From CFX2 sp014338005 (GTDB taxonomy: Bacteria > Chloroflexota > Anaerolineae > Aggregatilineales > Phototrophicaceae): a stretch of DNA of 21,720 nucleotides. A program made the position numbers and the translations under genes. The notes below the pieces were generated by a model. The model saw only the letters and a list, made by a program, of their open reading frames with translations, had not been told where the DNA came from and searched no databases. Location: assembly GCA_030263555.1 (NCBI GenBank), contig SZPE01000075.1, positions 1 through 21,720 of the forward strand. Reading direction: 5' to 3'. Positions 15,960 to 21,720 of this stretch are shown piece after piece. The number at the start of each line of letters is the position of its first letter. The first letter of the stretch is position 1.

Positions 15960-16943
15960 ATGGCTGAAGTCATCATCGGCGTTGATCTGGGCGGCACGCG
16001 CGTTCGGGCGGCGCGGCTCGATCAGCAGTTGAATATCCTGGCGCGTGAAGAGACGCTGACCCAGGACGAAGAAGGATTGGCGGCTACCCTAGAGCGCATC
16101 AAAACATTAATTCGGCGCATGATGCCGCAGGACGGTGCGCAGGTGGCCGGAATCGGCGTTTCTGCGCCGGGGCCGACCAACCCGGTCACCGGCGTGGTGG
16201 TCGCGCCGCCCAACCTGAAGGGCTGGCATAACGTGCCGCTGGGCGACATCCTGCACGAAACCTTTGGCGTGCCGGTATACGTGGGTAATGACGCCAACGT
16301 GGCCGGCCTGGCCGAGGCGATCCGGGGGGCAGGGCAGGGCTACCGCCATCTGATTTTCACCACCGTCAGCACCGGCATCGGCAGCGGCATCATTGTGGAT
16401 GGGCGAATGCTGCTGGGAAAGGTTGGCCTGGCGGCGGAGGCCGGACACATGATAATCCTGGCCGGCGACCGGGTGTCCACCCTGGAGAAAGAAGCCGCCG
16501 GGCCGGCGCTGGCGCGCAAGGCGCGCGCGCGCATCGAAAAGGGCGAAAAGTCGCTGATACGCGATCTGGTCGGCGGAGACCTGGATGAGTTGAGCGGAAT
16601 GATCGTCGGCCAGGCCGTGCAGCAGGGAGACCCGCTGGCGCTGGACATCGTGCGCGAGGCGGGAACAATCATCGGCCTGGGTATGGTCACGCTGCTGCAC
16701 CTCTTTAACCCGGAGATTCTGTTGTTTGGCGGCGGCGTCAGCCAGATCGGCGAACCGCTTTTCGCGCCCATGCGCGAGGCCATCCGCCAGCACGCTATTG
16801 ACAGCAGCTATTGGGAAGACCTGCGGATCGAGCCGGTGGCGCTGGGGGAAAACGTGAGCATCGTCGGCGCGGCGGCGCTGGTTCCAACGCGCGGCGGTGT
16901 AGAGGATGTAACCGAGGTCGCGGCCAAGCTGAGCCGGGTATAA
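15960..16943 (+). CDS. ROK family sugar kinase, glucokinase-like
   Basis: A 327-residue cytosolic kinase that probably phosphorylates glucose or a similar hexose with ATP. Motifs: phosphate-1 IGVDLGGTRVRAA (6-18), GVSAPGPTNP (66-75), catalytic Asp111 in GNDANVAGLAE, phosphate-2 TTVSTGIGSGIIVDG (134-148), and Glu160-x-Gly-His163 (AEAGHM). The usual zinc cluster CxCGxxGCxE after GHM is absent: the region reads ILAGDRVSTLEKEAAGPALA, with no Cys. The fold may still hold, but the zinc site is lost. There is no N-terminal DNA-binding domain, so it is a kinase and not a ROK repressor. AAAGGA lies 6 bases before the ATG. The substrate could be glucose, mannose or N-acetyl sugars. It is divergent from mutS and upstream of a histidine kinase gene. 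Confidence 0.9.
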   Translation: MAEVIIGVDLGGTRVRAARLDQQLNILAREETLTQDEEGLAATLERIKTLIRRMMPQDGAQVAGIGVSAPGPTNPVTGVVVAPPNLKGWHNVPLGDILHETFGVPVYVGNDANVAGLAEAIRGAGQGYRHLIFTTVSTGIGSGIIVDGRMLLGKVGLAAEAGHMIILAGDRVSTLEKEAAGPALARKARARIEKGEKSLIRDLVGGDLDELSGMIVGQAVQQGDPLALDIVREAGTIIGLGMVTLLHLFNPEILLFGGGVSQIGEPLFAPMREAIRQHAIDSSYWEDLRIEPVALGENVSIVGAAALVPTRGGVEDVTEVAAKLSRV

Positions 16944-16988
16944 ACGATATTCCCGCGTAAGAAAATCGCAAGAAATCAGGCCGGGTAC

Positions 16989-17017
16989 TTCATTCGCCGT
17001 GTGTGCCGTGCTACAAT
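16989..17017 (+). promoter_or_regulatory. Extended -10 promoter giving a probably leaderless histidine kinase mRNA
   Basis: TGC-TACAAT (17009-17017) with a weak TTCATT (16989-16994) 17 bases upstream of the -10 box. The -10 ends 6 bases before ATG 17024, so the expected start site falls on the ATG itself. No ribosome binding site stands before that ATG. Confidence 0.5.
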
Positions 17018-17023
17018 GGCGCT

Positions 17024-18595
17024 ATGTTGATGTTGCCTGATTACCGAGTGCGCCAACGCGATTTTCTGCTGGAAATTTCGCGCGCTATGACGGCTCAGCT
17101 TGACCTGGGGGAAGTGCTGCGCCTGGTGCTTAACGCTTCCATCGTCATGCTGGCGGGGAAAATGGGCATTGTTGCCTTGCGGGACGGCAATGGACTTTAT
17201 CGCATCCGCGCTACGATAGGCATAGAAAACGAACGAATCCCCCAACTCGATCATCTGCTGGACGAGATGGTTTCTTTATCTGATGCTGATGCCGACCCGG
17301 AGGTGCTGAACACCCGGCTCAGCAAAATGGCGATTGCGCTTGATCGGCGGCTGCGGCAGTCGCTTTTTCTGCCGCTGGTTATTGCCGGCGAGCCGGTCGG
17401 TCTGCTGATCGTCTTTCGCACTTACCGGATGGATGCTACCGAAAACGACCTCCAGATTTTGCAGAGTTTTGCCGACCAGGCGGCGATAGCTGTACACAAC
17501 GCGCAGCTTTACGCGCGCATTGACTACGAGCGTAAGCGTCTGGCGGCCATCCTGGAATACAGCGCCGACGGCGTGATGATTCTCGACGCGCATCTGCATA
17601 TTGTAGGCTTCAACCGCGCCCTGGAACGTATGAGCGGCTGGCTGAGCCAGGAAGCCCTGGAACGTGACGTGGACGAAGTAATCGTCTGGAAGCGGGTGGA
17701 AAAGGGCGATCTGCGCCAGGCGCTTGACGAAGGTTGGCCGTTTCGGACGCCCGCCACCGCACCGCCGGAAATTCTGTATGTTGAGGGCGATTTGCTGCGT
17801 CGTGATGGGCTGACGCTGAGCGTGGGCATCACCTACGCACCGCTGCTGACGACGGACGGACACCTGTCGAACATCATCGCCAACGTGCGCGACATCACCA
17901 ACTTCCGGCAGGCGCAGGAGATGCAGAACGTTTTTATTTCTACCATCTCGCACGAGCTTAAAACGCCGGTCGCGCTCATCAAGGGTTACGCCGGGACGCT
18001 CAACCGCGAGGACGCCACCTGGGACCCGCAGGTAATCCGCGAGGGATTGACAGTGATTGAGGACGAGGCCGACCGCCTGACCGAATTGATCGAAAACCTG
18101 CTGGCGACCAGCAAACTTAAAGCCGAGCGGATGCGCCTTGACCTGAGCGATGTCCGTTTAGACCAGCTGGCGGCGCAGGTGGTGGAACGTTTCCGCACGC
18201 AGACCCAGCAGCATGAGTTGGTGCTGAACTTCCCGCCGGATTTTCCTATCATTCAGGGCGACGAAACCCGCCTGCGGCAGGTTCTCGATAACCTGGTCAG
18301 CAACGCCATCAAATATTCACCAAACGGTGGTATGATAGAAATCGGCGGCGGCGTAGATGATGAAACGGTAACAGTTTTTGTGCGCGACCAGGGAGTAGGG
18401 ATACCGGAGCGCGAACAGGAACGTCTGTTTGAGCGTTTCTACCGGGTGGACGACACCCTCAGCCGCCGAACCAAAGGCACTGGCCTGGGTTTATATCTCG
18501 CGCGGACGATCATCGAGGCGCACGGTGGTCGTATCCGGGTTAAGAGCAAGCCGGGTCAGGGTTCAACATTCTATTTTACGCTGCCGCAGCGTTAA
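17024..18595 (+). CDS. Soluble GAF-PAS sensor histidine kinase
   Basis: A cytosolic sensor kinase of about 523 residues, with no membrane helix. From ATG 17024: GAF about 8-165 (LDLGEVLRLVLNAS, LVIAGEPVGLLIVF), PAS about 170-295 (ILEYSADGVMILDAHLHIVGFN, ANVRDITNFR), HisKA about 300-365 with the phosphoacceptor His310 in FISTISHELKTP, and HATPase about 405-520. The ATP-binding part shows N-box RQVLDNLVSNAIKYSP, G1 VRDQGVGIP, F-box LFERFYRV and G2 GTGLGLYLA. All catalytic parts are intact. The frame is open from GTG 17003, but that start would overlap the promoter; ATG 17030 is another option. No response regulator gene is present in the window, so it is an orphan kinase or its partner lies elsewhere. 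The GAF signal is unknown. The CpXC gene follows 35 bases later and may be cotranscribed. Confidence 0.92.
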   Translation: MLMLPDYRVRQRDFLLEISRAMTAQLDLGEVLRLVLNASIVMLAGKMGIVALRDGNGLYRIRATIGIENERIPQLDHLLDEMVSLSDADADPEVLNTRLSKMAIALDRRLRQSLFLPLVIAGEPVGLLIVFRTYRMDATENDLQILQSFADQAAIAVHNAQLYARIDYERKRLAAILEYSADGVMILDAHLHIVGFNRALERMSGWLSQEALERDVDEVIVWKRVEKGDLRQALDEGWPFRTPATAPPEILYVEGDLLRRDGLTLSVGITYAPLLTTDGHLSNIIANVRDITNFRQAQEMQNVFISTISHELKTPVALIKGYAGTLNREDATWDPQVIREGLTVIEDEADRLTELIENLLATSKLKAERMRLDLSDVRLDQLAAQVVERFRTQTQQHELVLNFPPDFPIIQGDETRLRQVLDNLVSNAIKYSPNGGMIEIGGGVDDETVTVFVRDQGVGIPEREQERLFERFYRVDDTLSRRTKGTGLGLYLARTIIEAHGGRIRVKSKPGQGSTFYFTLPQR

Positions 18596-18630
18596 TTTCC
18601 CGTCCTGAATTCGATCACTCTGGAGAGCGC

Positions 18631-19986
18631 ATGTCTAAACTGATGCAAACGACCATCCCATGTATTCAATGCCGCCAACCCTTCCGCGCCACGTTTCAAA
18701 ACGTAATTGATGCCAAACAAGACCCTCAAGCCAAAATGAAACTCCTGACCGGCCAGCTTAATCTGGCGTTGTGTCCCAACTGCGGCACTCCGAACCCCAT
18801 GCTTACGCCGCTGGTGTACCATGACCCCGCTAAAGAGCTGGTTATCACTTTCGTCCCGATGGAGCTGGGGCTGGCGAAAGAGGCGCAGGAAAAAGCGATT
18901 GGCGATCTGATGCGCGAGCTGACCACACAGCTTCCGCAGGGGGCGTTTAAGGGTTATCTGCTTCAGCCGCGACAGGCGCTGACGATGCAGGGTCTGGTAG
19001 ATCAGATTTTGCAGGCCGACGGCGTGACGCCGGAGATGATGGAGGCGCAGCGCGCCCGCGTCCGGCTGGTGGAAATGCTGCTGGAAGCCCCGGATGAGGA
19101 GATTCCGGCGCTGATCGAGCAGAATGACGGCCAGATCGATTCTCAGTTGATGCAGACGGTCACGCTGTTGGCTCAGCGAATGCTGCAAGAAGGACGGCAG
19201 GGCGTGGCCGAACGGCTGCTGATGCTGCAAAACCAGATGGTGGTCTATTCGACGTTCGGCAAACAGCTGGCCGAACGCTCGCGCGCCCAGGAAGCCCTTA
19301 TCGAACAAGCCGCTAATGAGATTAACGCGCTGGGGCCGAATGCCCAGCGGGCCGATTTTATGAATCTGGCAGTTCATCATGCCGATTCCATCGAATATTT
19401 ACAGGCTTTGGTCGGGCTGGTGCGGCCTGTATTCGATTATGCTTTCTTCCAGGAACTTCAGGTGCGGATCGGCCAATCCCCGGCTGCCGAGCGTCCGAAG
19501 CTGGAGGCGCTGCGCGAAAACCTGCTTGAACTGACGGCGCAGGCCGACCAGCAGACCCGCATGGCGCTCCAGAATGCGGCTGGTCTGCTCCAGACCATCC
19601 TGAACAGCCCCGACCCGGAGGCTGTTATCGCCGCAAACCTGCCGCTGATTGACTACACGTTTCTTCAGGTGCTTTCGGCTAACCTCCAGGAAGCCGAGCG
19701 CCGGGGGGATGCGAACGCGGGCAGCCGCCTGAAGGCGATCTATAATCTGGTGGTGGCGATGCTGCAAGCGGATATGCCGCCGGAACTTCAGTTCATTAAC
19801 GAGGTGCTGGCCGCGAGTTCCGATGAGGATGCGCGGGCTGTCATCGCTCAACGCATCGGCGAGTTCGACGGCCAGTTGTTGGAAGCTATCGAGGCGGTTG
19901 AGGAGCAGTTGGCCGACCGGAGCGAGCCGGTTCTACTGGAACGTTTGAACTGGCTGCGGGAAGAAGCCATCCAGAGTTTTAGCTGA
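18631..19986 (+). CDS. CpXC zinc-ribbon domain protein
   Basis: A 451-residue soluble protein. The N-terminus holds two Cys pairs, Cys11/Cys14 (IPCIQCRQPF) and Cys48/Cys51 (LCPNCGTPNP), typical of the CpXC domain, a probable zinc ribbon; the domain extends to about residue 120 (VYHDPAKELVITFVPMEL). Residues about 130-451 are almost wholly helical and rich in Leu, Ala, Glu and Gln, with repeated patterns such as LLEAPDEEIPALIEQN and ILNSPDPEAVIAANLPLIDYTFLQVL, suggesting helical repeats. The function of CpXC proteins is not established. GGAG lies 5 bases before the ATG. It follows the histidine kinase gene by 35 bases and is closed by a strong terminator, so the pair may form one operon. The size of the helical part suggests a binding platform, which is inference. 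Confidence 0.85.
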   Translation: MSKLMQTTIPCIQCRQPFRATFQNVIDAKQDPQAKMKLLTGQLNLALCPNCGTPNPMLTPLVYHDPAKELVITFVPMELGLAKEAQEKAIGDLMRELTTQLPQGAFKGYLLQPRQALTMQGLVDQILQADGVTPEMMEAQRARVRLVEMLLEAPDEEIPALIEQNDGQIDSQLMQTVTLLAQRMLQEGRQGVAERLLMLQNQMVVYSTFGKQLAERSRAQEALIEQAANEINALGPNAQRADFMNLAVHHADSIEYLQALVGLVRPVFDYAFFQELQVRIGQSPAAERPKLEALRENLLELTAQADQQTRMALQNAAGLLQTILNSPDPEAVIAANLPLIDYTFLQVLSANLQEAERRGDANAGSRLKAIYNLVVAMLQADMPPELQFINEVLAASSDEDARAVIAQRIGEFDGQLLEAIEAVEEQLADRSEPVLLERLNWLREEAIQSFS

Positions 19987-20005
19987 TAGCCGGTGCAGAA
20001 AAACT

Positions 20006-20042
20006 GCCGGGGGACGTGGCAGCACCATGTTCCCCGGCTTTT
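20006..20042 (+). terminator. Intrinsic terminator after the CpXC gene
   Basis: A 14-base-pair stem (20006-20019 with 20025-20038, two G-T pairs), loop CAGCA, followed at once by TTTT. The stem is GC-rich (GCCGGGGG / TCCCCGGC), and the element starts 20 bases after the stop. It is the clearest terminator in the window. Confidence 0.85.
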
Positions 20043-20087
20043 GGGCTACGTTTAACCTACGTTTTCCTGTAGAAGCGCGGCGCAATT

Positions 20088-20096
20088 TGGTAAAAT
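20088..20096 (+). promoter_or_regulatory. Extended -10 promoter of the second glycosidase-like gene
   Basis: TGG-TAAAAT lies about 80 bases before the ATG at 20179 and after the preceding terminator, so this gene is a separate transcription unit. No good -35 is visible. Confidence 0.4.
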
Positions 20097-20178
20097 CTGA
20101 ACCTTGTCGTAAGTTTCGCCGGCGCGGCTGCAAGGTTCCTATGCCGGCGAGATGAGAACAATTAAAGAGGATAGTCAA

Positions 20179-21579
20179 ATGCAGCGATTTTTCCCGAAAC
20201 CATTGGCCGGTCTGATGATCTGTGCGCTGTTGATGGCGGTTGTGCTGTCGGCGGGCGCGCCGCGTGTCGTGCTGGCTCAAGACGCGCCGACTCCTACACC
20301 GACTGACCCGCTGTGGCGGGCATTTTCGGCGGTGCGTGATGCTATTGAAGAGGAGAAGTCCGTTGACCTGGGTATCGTGCGTTCCTACGAATGGGAACAA
20401 TCGGAATGGCAGGGGGGTATTGACGCCTGCCGCACCATCGAAAATCCGGCGGATTACCGCGAGATATACTGGGGGTGGACGTTCACCATCACCAGCCTGA
20501 CCGGACAGGTTTTCCAGGGCCGCGTGAGTTTTGACCTGAAAGCCGTTGCGGTGTGCGACCAGGTTGTGACGGCGGCTGCGGCCCCCGCGCCGGCGGGCGA
20601 CCCGAACCTGCCGCCGCCGGTGGCGGGCGCGGCAGCGGTGGGCGGTTTTGAACTGGGCGGCCACGTGCTGGAACTGAGCGCCAACACCGTCAGCCTGATG
20701 AACCGCGCCGGGATGACCTGGGTCAAAAAACAGCTTGAATACAAACTGGGCGATGATCCGAGCAAGGCTTCCGGCCTTATCGCGTCGGCCAAAGGCAGCG
20801 GCTTCAAGATTCTGCTGGGCATCAAGGGCGATAAATCCCAGATGGGCGACTTTCAGAATTACATCAACACCTTCGCGCAGTTCCTGGGCGGCGTGGCCGC
20901 TTTGGGCGCGGACGCGATTGAAGTCTGGAACGAGCCGAACATTGACCGGGAATGGCCGTTAGGACAGGTCAACGGCGGCAGCTATACCCAGATGCTGGCG
21001 GCGGCCTTTAATGCCATCAAAACGCGCAACCCGGCCACGCTGGTTGTCAGCGCGGCGCCGGCGCCGACCGGCTTTTTTGGGGCGGCAGGCTGCACCGAAA
21101 ACGGCTGCAACGACGACGTGTTTATGCAGCAGATGGCCCAGGCCGGCGCGGCGCAGTATTTAGACTGCGTGGGCCTGCACTACAATGAGGGCATCATCGC
21201 CCCATCAGCCACAACTGGCGACCCGCGCGGTAATTACCCGACTTACTTCTTTGGCTCGATGCTTCAGCGGGGTTACGGGACGTTTGGCGGCAAGCCGGTT
21301 TGTTTTACCGAACTGGGTTATCTGTCACCGCAGGGTTTTACCACGCCGCTTCCGGCTAACTTCGCCTGGGCGCAGAATACGACGGTCGCGCAGCACGCCG
21401 CCTGGCTGGCCGAGGCCGCGACCATCGCTGCTCAGAGCGGCAAGGTGCGCCTGATTATCATCTGGAACGTGGATTTCCCGTTCTTCACGGCGGATGACCC
21501 GATGGGTGGTTACGCCATGTTCCGACCGGACGGCACCTGCCCGGCCTGCGATACCCTGGGCGCGGTGATGAAGAAATGA
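20179..21579 (+). CDS. Secreted clan-A glycosidase-like protein with an extra N-terminal domain
   Basis: An exported protein of 466 residues. ATG 20179 is chosen over the upstream ATG 20152 because GAGG lies 8 bases before it and the signal peptide then starts normally (hydrophobic run 9-26, cleavage near VLAQD). A Thr/Pro linker (APTPTPTDP) follows. Residues about 40-130 form a small unrecognised domain (VDLGIVRSYEWEQ, IYWGWTFTITSL, RVSFDLKAVAVCDQV). An Ala/Pro linker (about 135-160) leads to a TIM barrel. IEVWNEPN gives Glu252 as likely acid/base and CFTELGY gives Glu378 as likely nucleophile, as in GH-A enzymes; LDCVGLHYNEG also fits that barrel. The substrate is unknown. The N-terminal domain could bind ligand or wall. 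It shares the catalytic pattern with the protein at 8978-10381 but not its N-terminal domain. Confidence 0.85.
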   Translation: MQRFFPKPLAGLMICALLMAVVLSAGAPRVVLAQDAPTPTPTDPLWRAFSAVRDAIEEEKSVDLGIVRSYEWEQSEWQGGIDACRTIENPADYREIYWGWTFTITSLTGQVFQGRVSFDLKAVAVCDQVVTAAAAPAPAGDPNLPPPVAGAAAVGGFELGGHVLELSANTVSLMNRAGMTWVKKQLEYKLGDDPSKASGLIASAKGSGFKILLGIKGDKSQMGDFQNYINTFAQFLGGVAALGADAIEVWNEPNIDREWPLGQVNGGSYTQMLAAAFNAIKTRNPATLVVSAAPAPTGFFGAAGCTENGCNDDVFMQQMAQAGAAQYLDCVGLHYNEGIIAPSATTGDPRGNYPTYFFGSMLQRGYGTFGGKPVCFTELGYLSPQGFTTPLPANFAWAQNTTVAQHAAWLAEAATIAAQSGKVRLIIIWNVDFPFFTADDPMGGYAMFRPDGTCPACDTLGAVMKK

Positions 21580-21600
21580 CGTGAGCGCAGGTATTTTTCG

Positions 21601-21621
21601 GGGGCGGTTAACAACCGCCCC
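21601..21621. repeat. Hairpin after the second glycosidase-like gene
   Basis: GGGGCGGTT, loop AAC, AACCGCCCC: a 9-base-pair perfect stem, 21 bases after the stop, with no U-tract. It may stabilise or end the transcript, and its outer bases match the hairpins at 4098-4124 and 5129-5152. Confidence 0.6.
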
Positions 21622-21650
21622 TCTGAAGTTTGGCAGTAGTTGAGAAAAAG

Positions 21651-21704
21651 AAAGACCTTTGGTAAAGCTTGAAGTGTGAAATCGCAAGCCAACCAGAGGT
21701 CTTT
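21651..21704 (+). promoter_or_regulatory. Long hairpin covering the ribosome site of the right-edge ORF
   Basis: The arms 21651-21663 and 21692-21704 pair over 13 positions (outer AAAGACCT/AGGTCTTT, one T-G pair, then TGGT/ACCA). An inner GCTTG/CAAGC stem (21667-21671 with 21685-21689) and a 13-base loop follow. AGAGG at 21695-21699, 7 bases before ATG 21707, lies in the 3' arm and would be hidden in the folded RNA. Confidence 0.65.
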
Positions 21705-21706
21705 GT

Positions 21707-21720
21707 ATGTCTACTATTCC
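21707..21720 (+). CDS. Start of an ORF running out of the window (possible transposase)
   Basis: ATG 21707 with AGAGG 7 bases upstream opens a frame (MSTI...) that is cut after four codons by the window edge. Nothing can be said of the product from the residues. The strong hairpin over its ribosome site is the kind of leader seen in several insertion-sequence transposase genes, where it limits expression from read-through transcripts, hence the tentative label. A regulated host gene is equally possible. Confidence 0.35.

Noticed and set aside
18592..19380. 262-aa open frame antisense to the CpXC gene
   Set aside because: Its composition is that of a frame shadow (His, Gln, Arg and Leu rich), and the opposite strand has the ribosome site, zinc motif and terminator.
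19933..20664. 243-aa leftward open frame spanning the CpXC-glycosidase gap
   Set aside because: It crosses a strong rightward terminator and a promoter, is Arg/His-rich without motifs, and is opposite a signal peptide-coding region.
1..21720. CRISPR array, tRNA or rRNA genes, prophage or toxin-antitoxin module
   Set aside because: Reading both strands shows no regularly spaced repeats, no cloverleaf or rRNA sequence, no phage structural genes and no small paired toxin-antitoxin frames.

Overview
The window reads as chromosomal DNA of a GC-rich bacterium, most likely a Chloroflexota of the Anaerolineae kind. The grounds are the lactate-dehydrogenase-like malate dehydrogenase (similar, from memory, to that of Chloroflexus), an ATP-type PEP carboxykinase, a CpXC zinc-ribbon protein, a DUF1385 membrane protein, and several secreted sugar-active proteins in the same replicon. 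This placement is inference, since no rRNA or marker phylogeny is available. Genes are tightly packed on both strands and no stretch of 300 bases lacks a gene.

Left part (1-2330): a leftward secreted protein with a fibronectin-like and a lectin/GH16-like domain is cut by the window edge. Next is a leftward two-gene unit, a small His-rich two-helix membrane protein translationally coupled to an unknown 165-aa protein. A rightward histidine phosphatase is divergent from this unit, and their promoters overlap.

Central carbon block (2331-6263): pckA is preceded by a perfect CRP/FNR-family-like palindrome. mdh follows, then a calcineurin-like phosphoesterase whose 3' end overlaps fmt tail to tail. 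pckA and mdh act at the PEP-oxaloacetate-malate node, which suggests catabolite or redox control there.

Information-processing block (6175-15774): fmt (leftward) diverges from recJ (rightward). recJ overlaps a secreted clan-A glycosidase-like gene by ATGA, and a DUF1385 membrane protein follows. A leftward mutS - DinB-like - secreted C39 peptidase/TPR operon converges on the DUF1385 gene with only 5 bases between stops.

Right part (15960-21720): a ROK sugar kinase lacking the usual cysteine zinc cluster; a soluble GAF-PAS histidine kinase with no response regulator nearby and a probably leaderless mRNA; a CpXC zinc-ribbon protein with a strong terminator; a second secreted clan-A glycosidase-like protein. 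At the extreme right edge a strong hairpin hides the ribosome binding site of an ORF that runs out of the window, an arrangement seen in some transposase genes.

I see no tRNA, rRNA, CRISPR array or complete mobile element, and no clear multi-gene novel defence system. The most notable points are the pckA operator, the right-edge hairpin, the cysteine-less ROK kinase, the leaderless orphan kinase and the recJ-glycosidase coupling.
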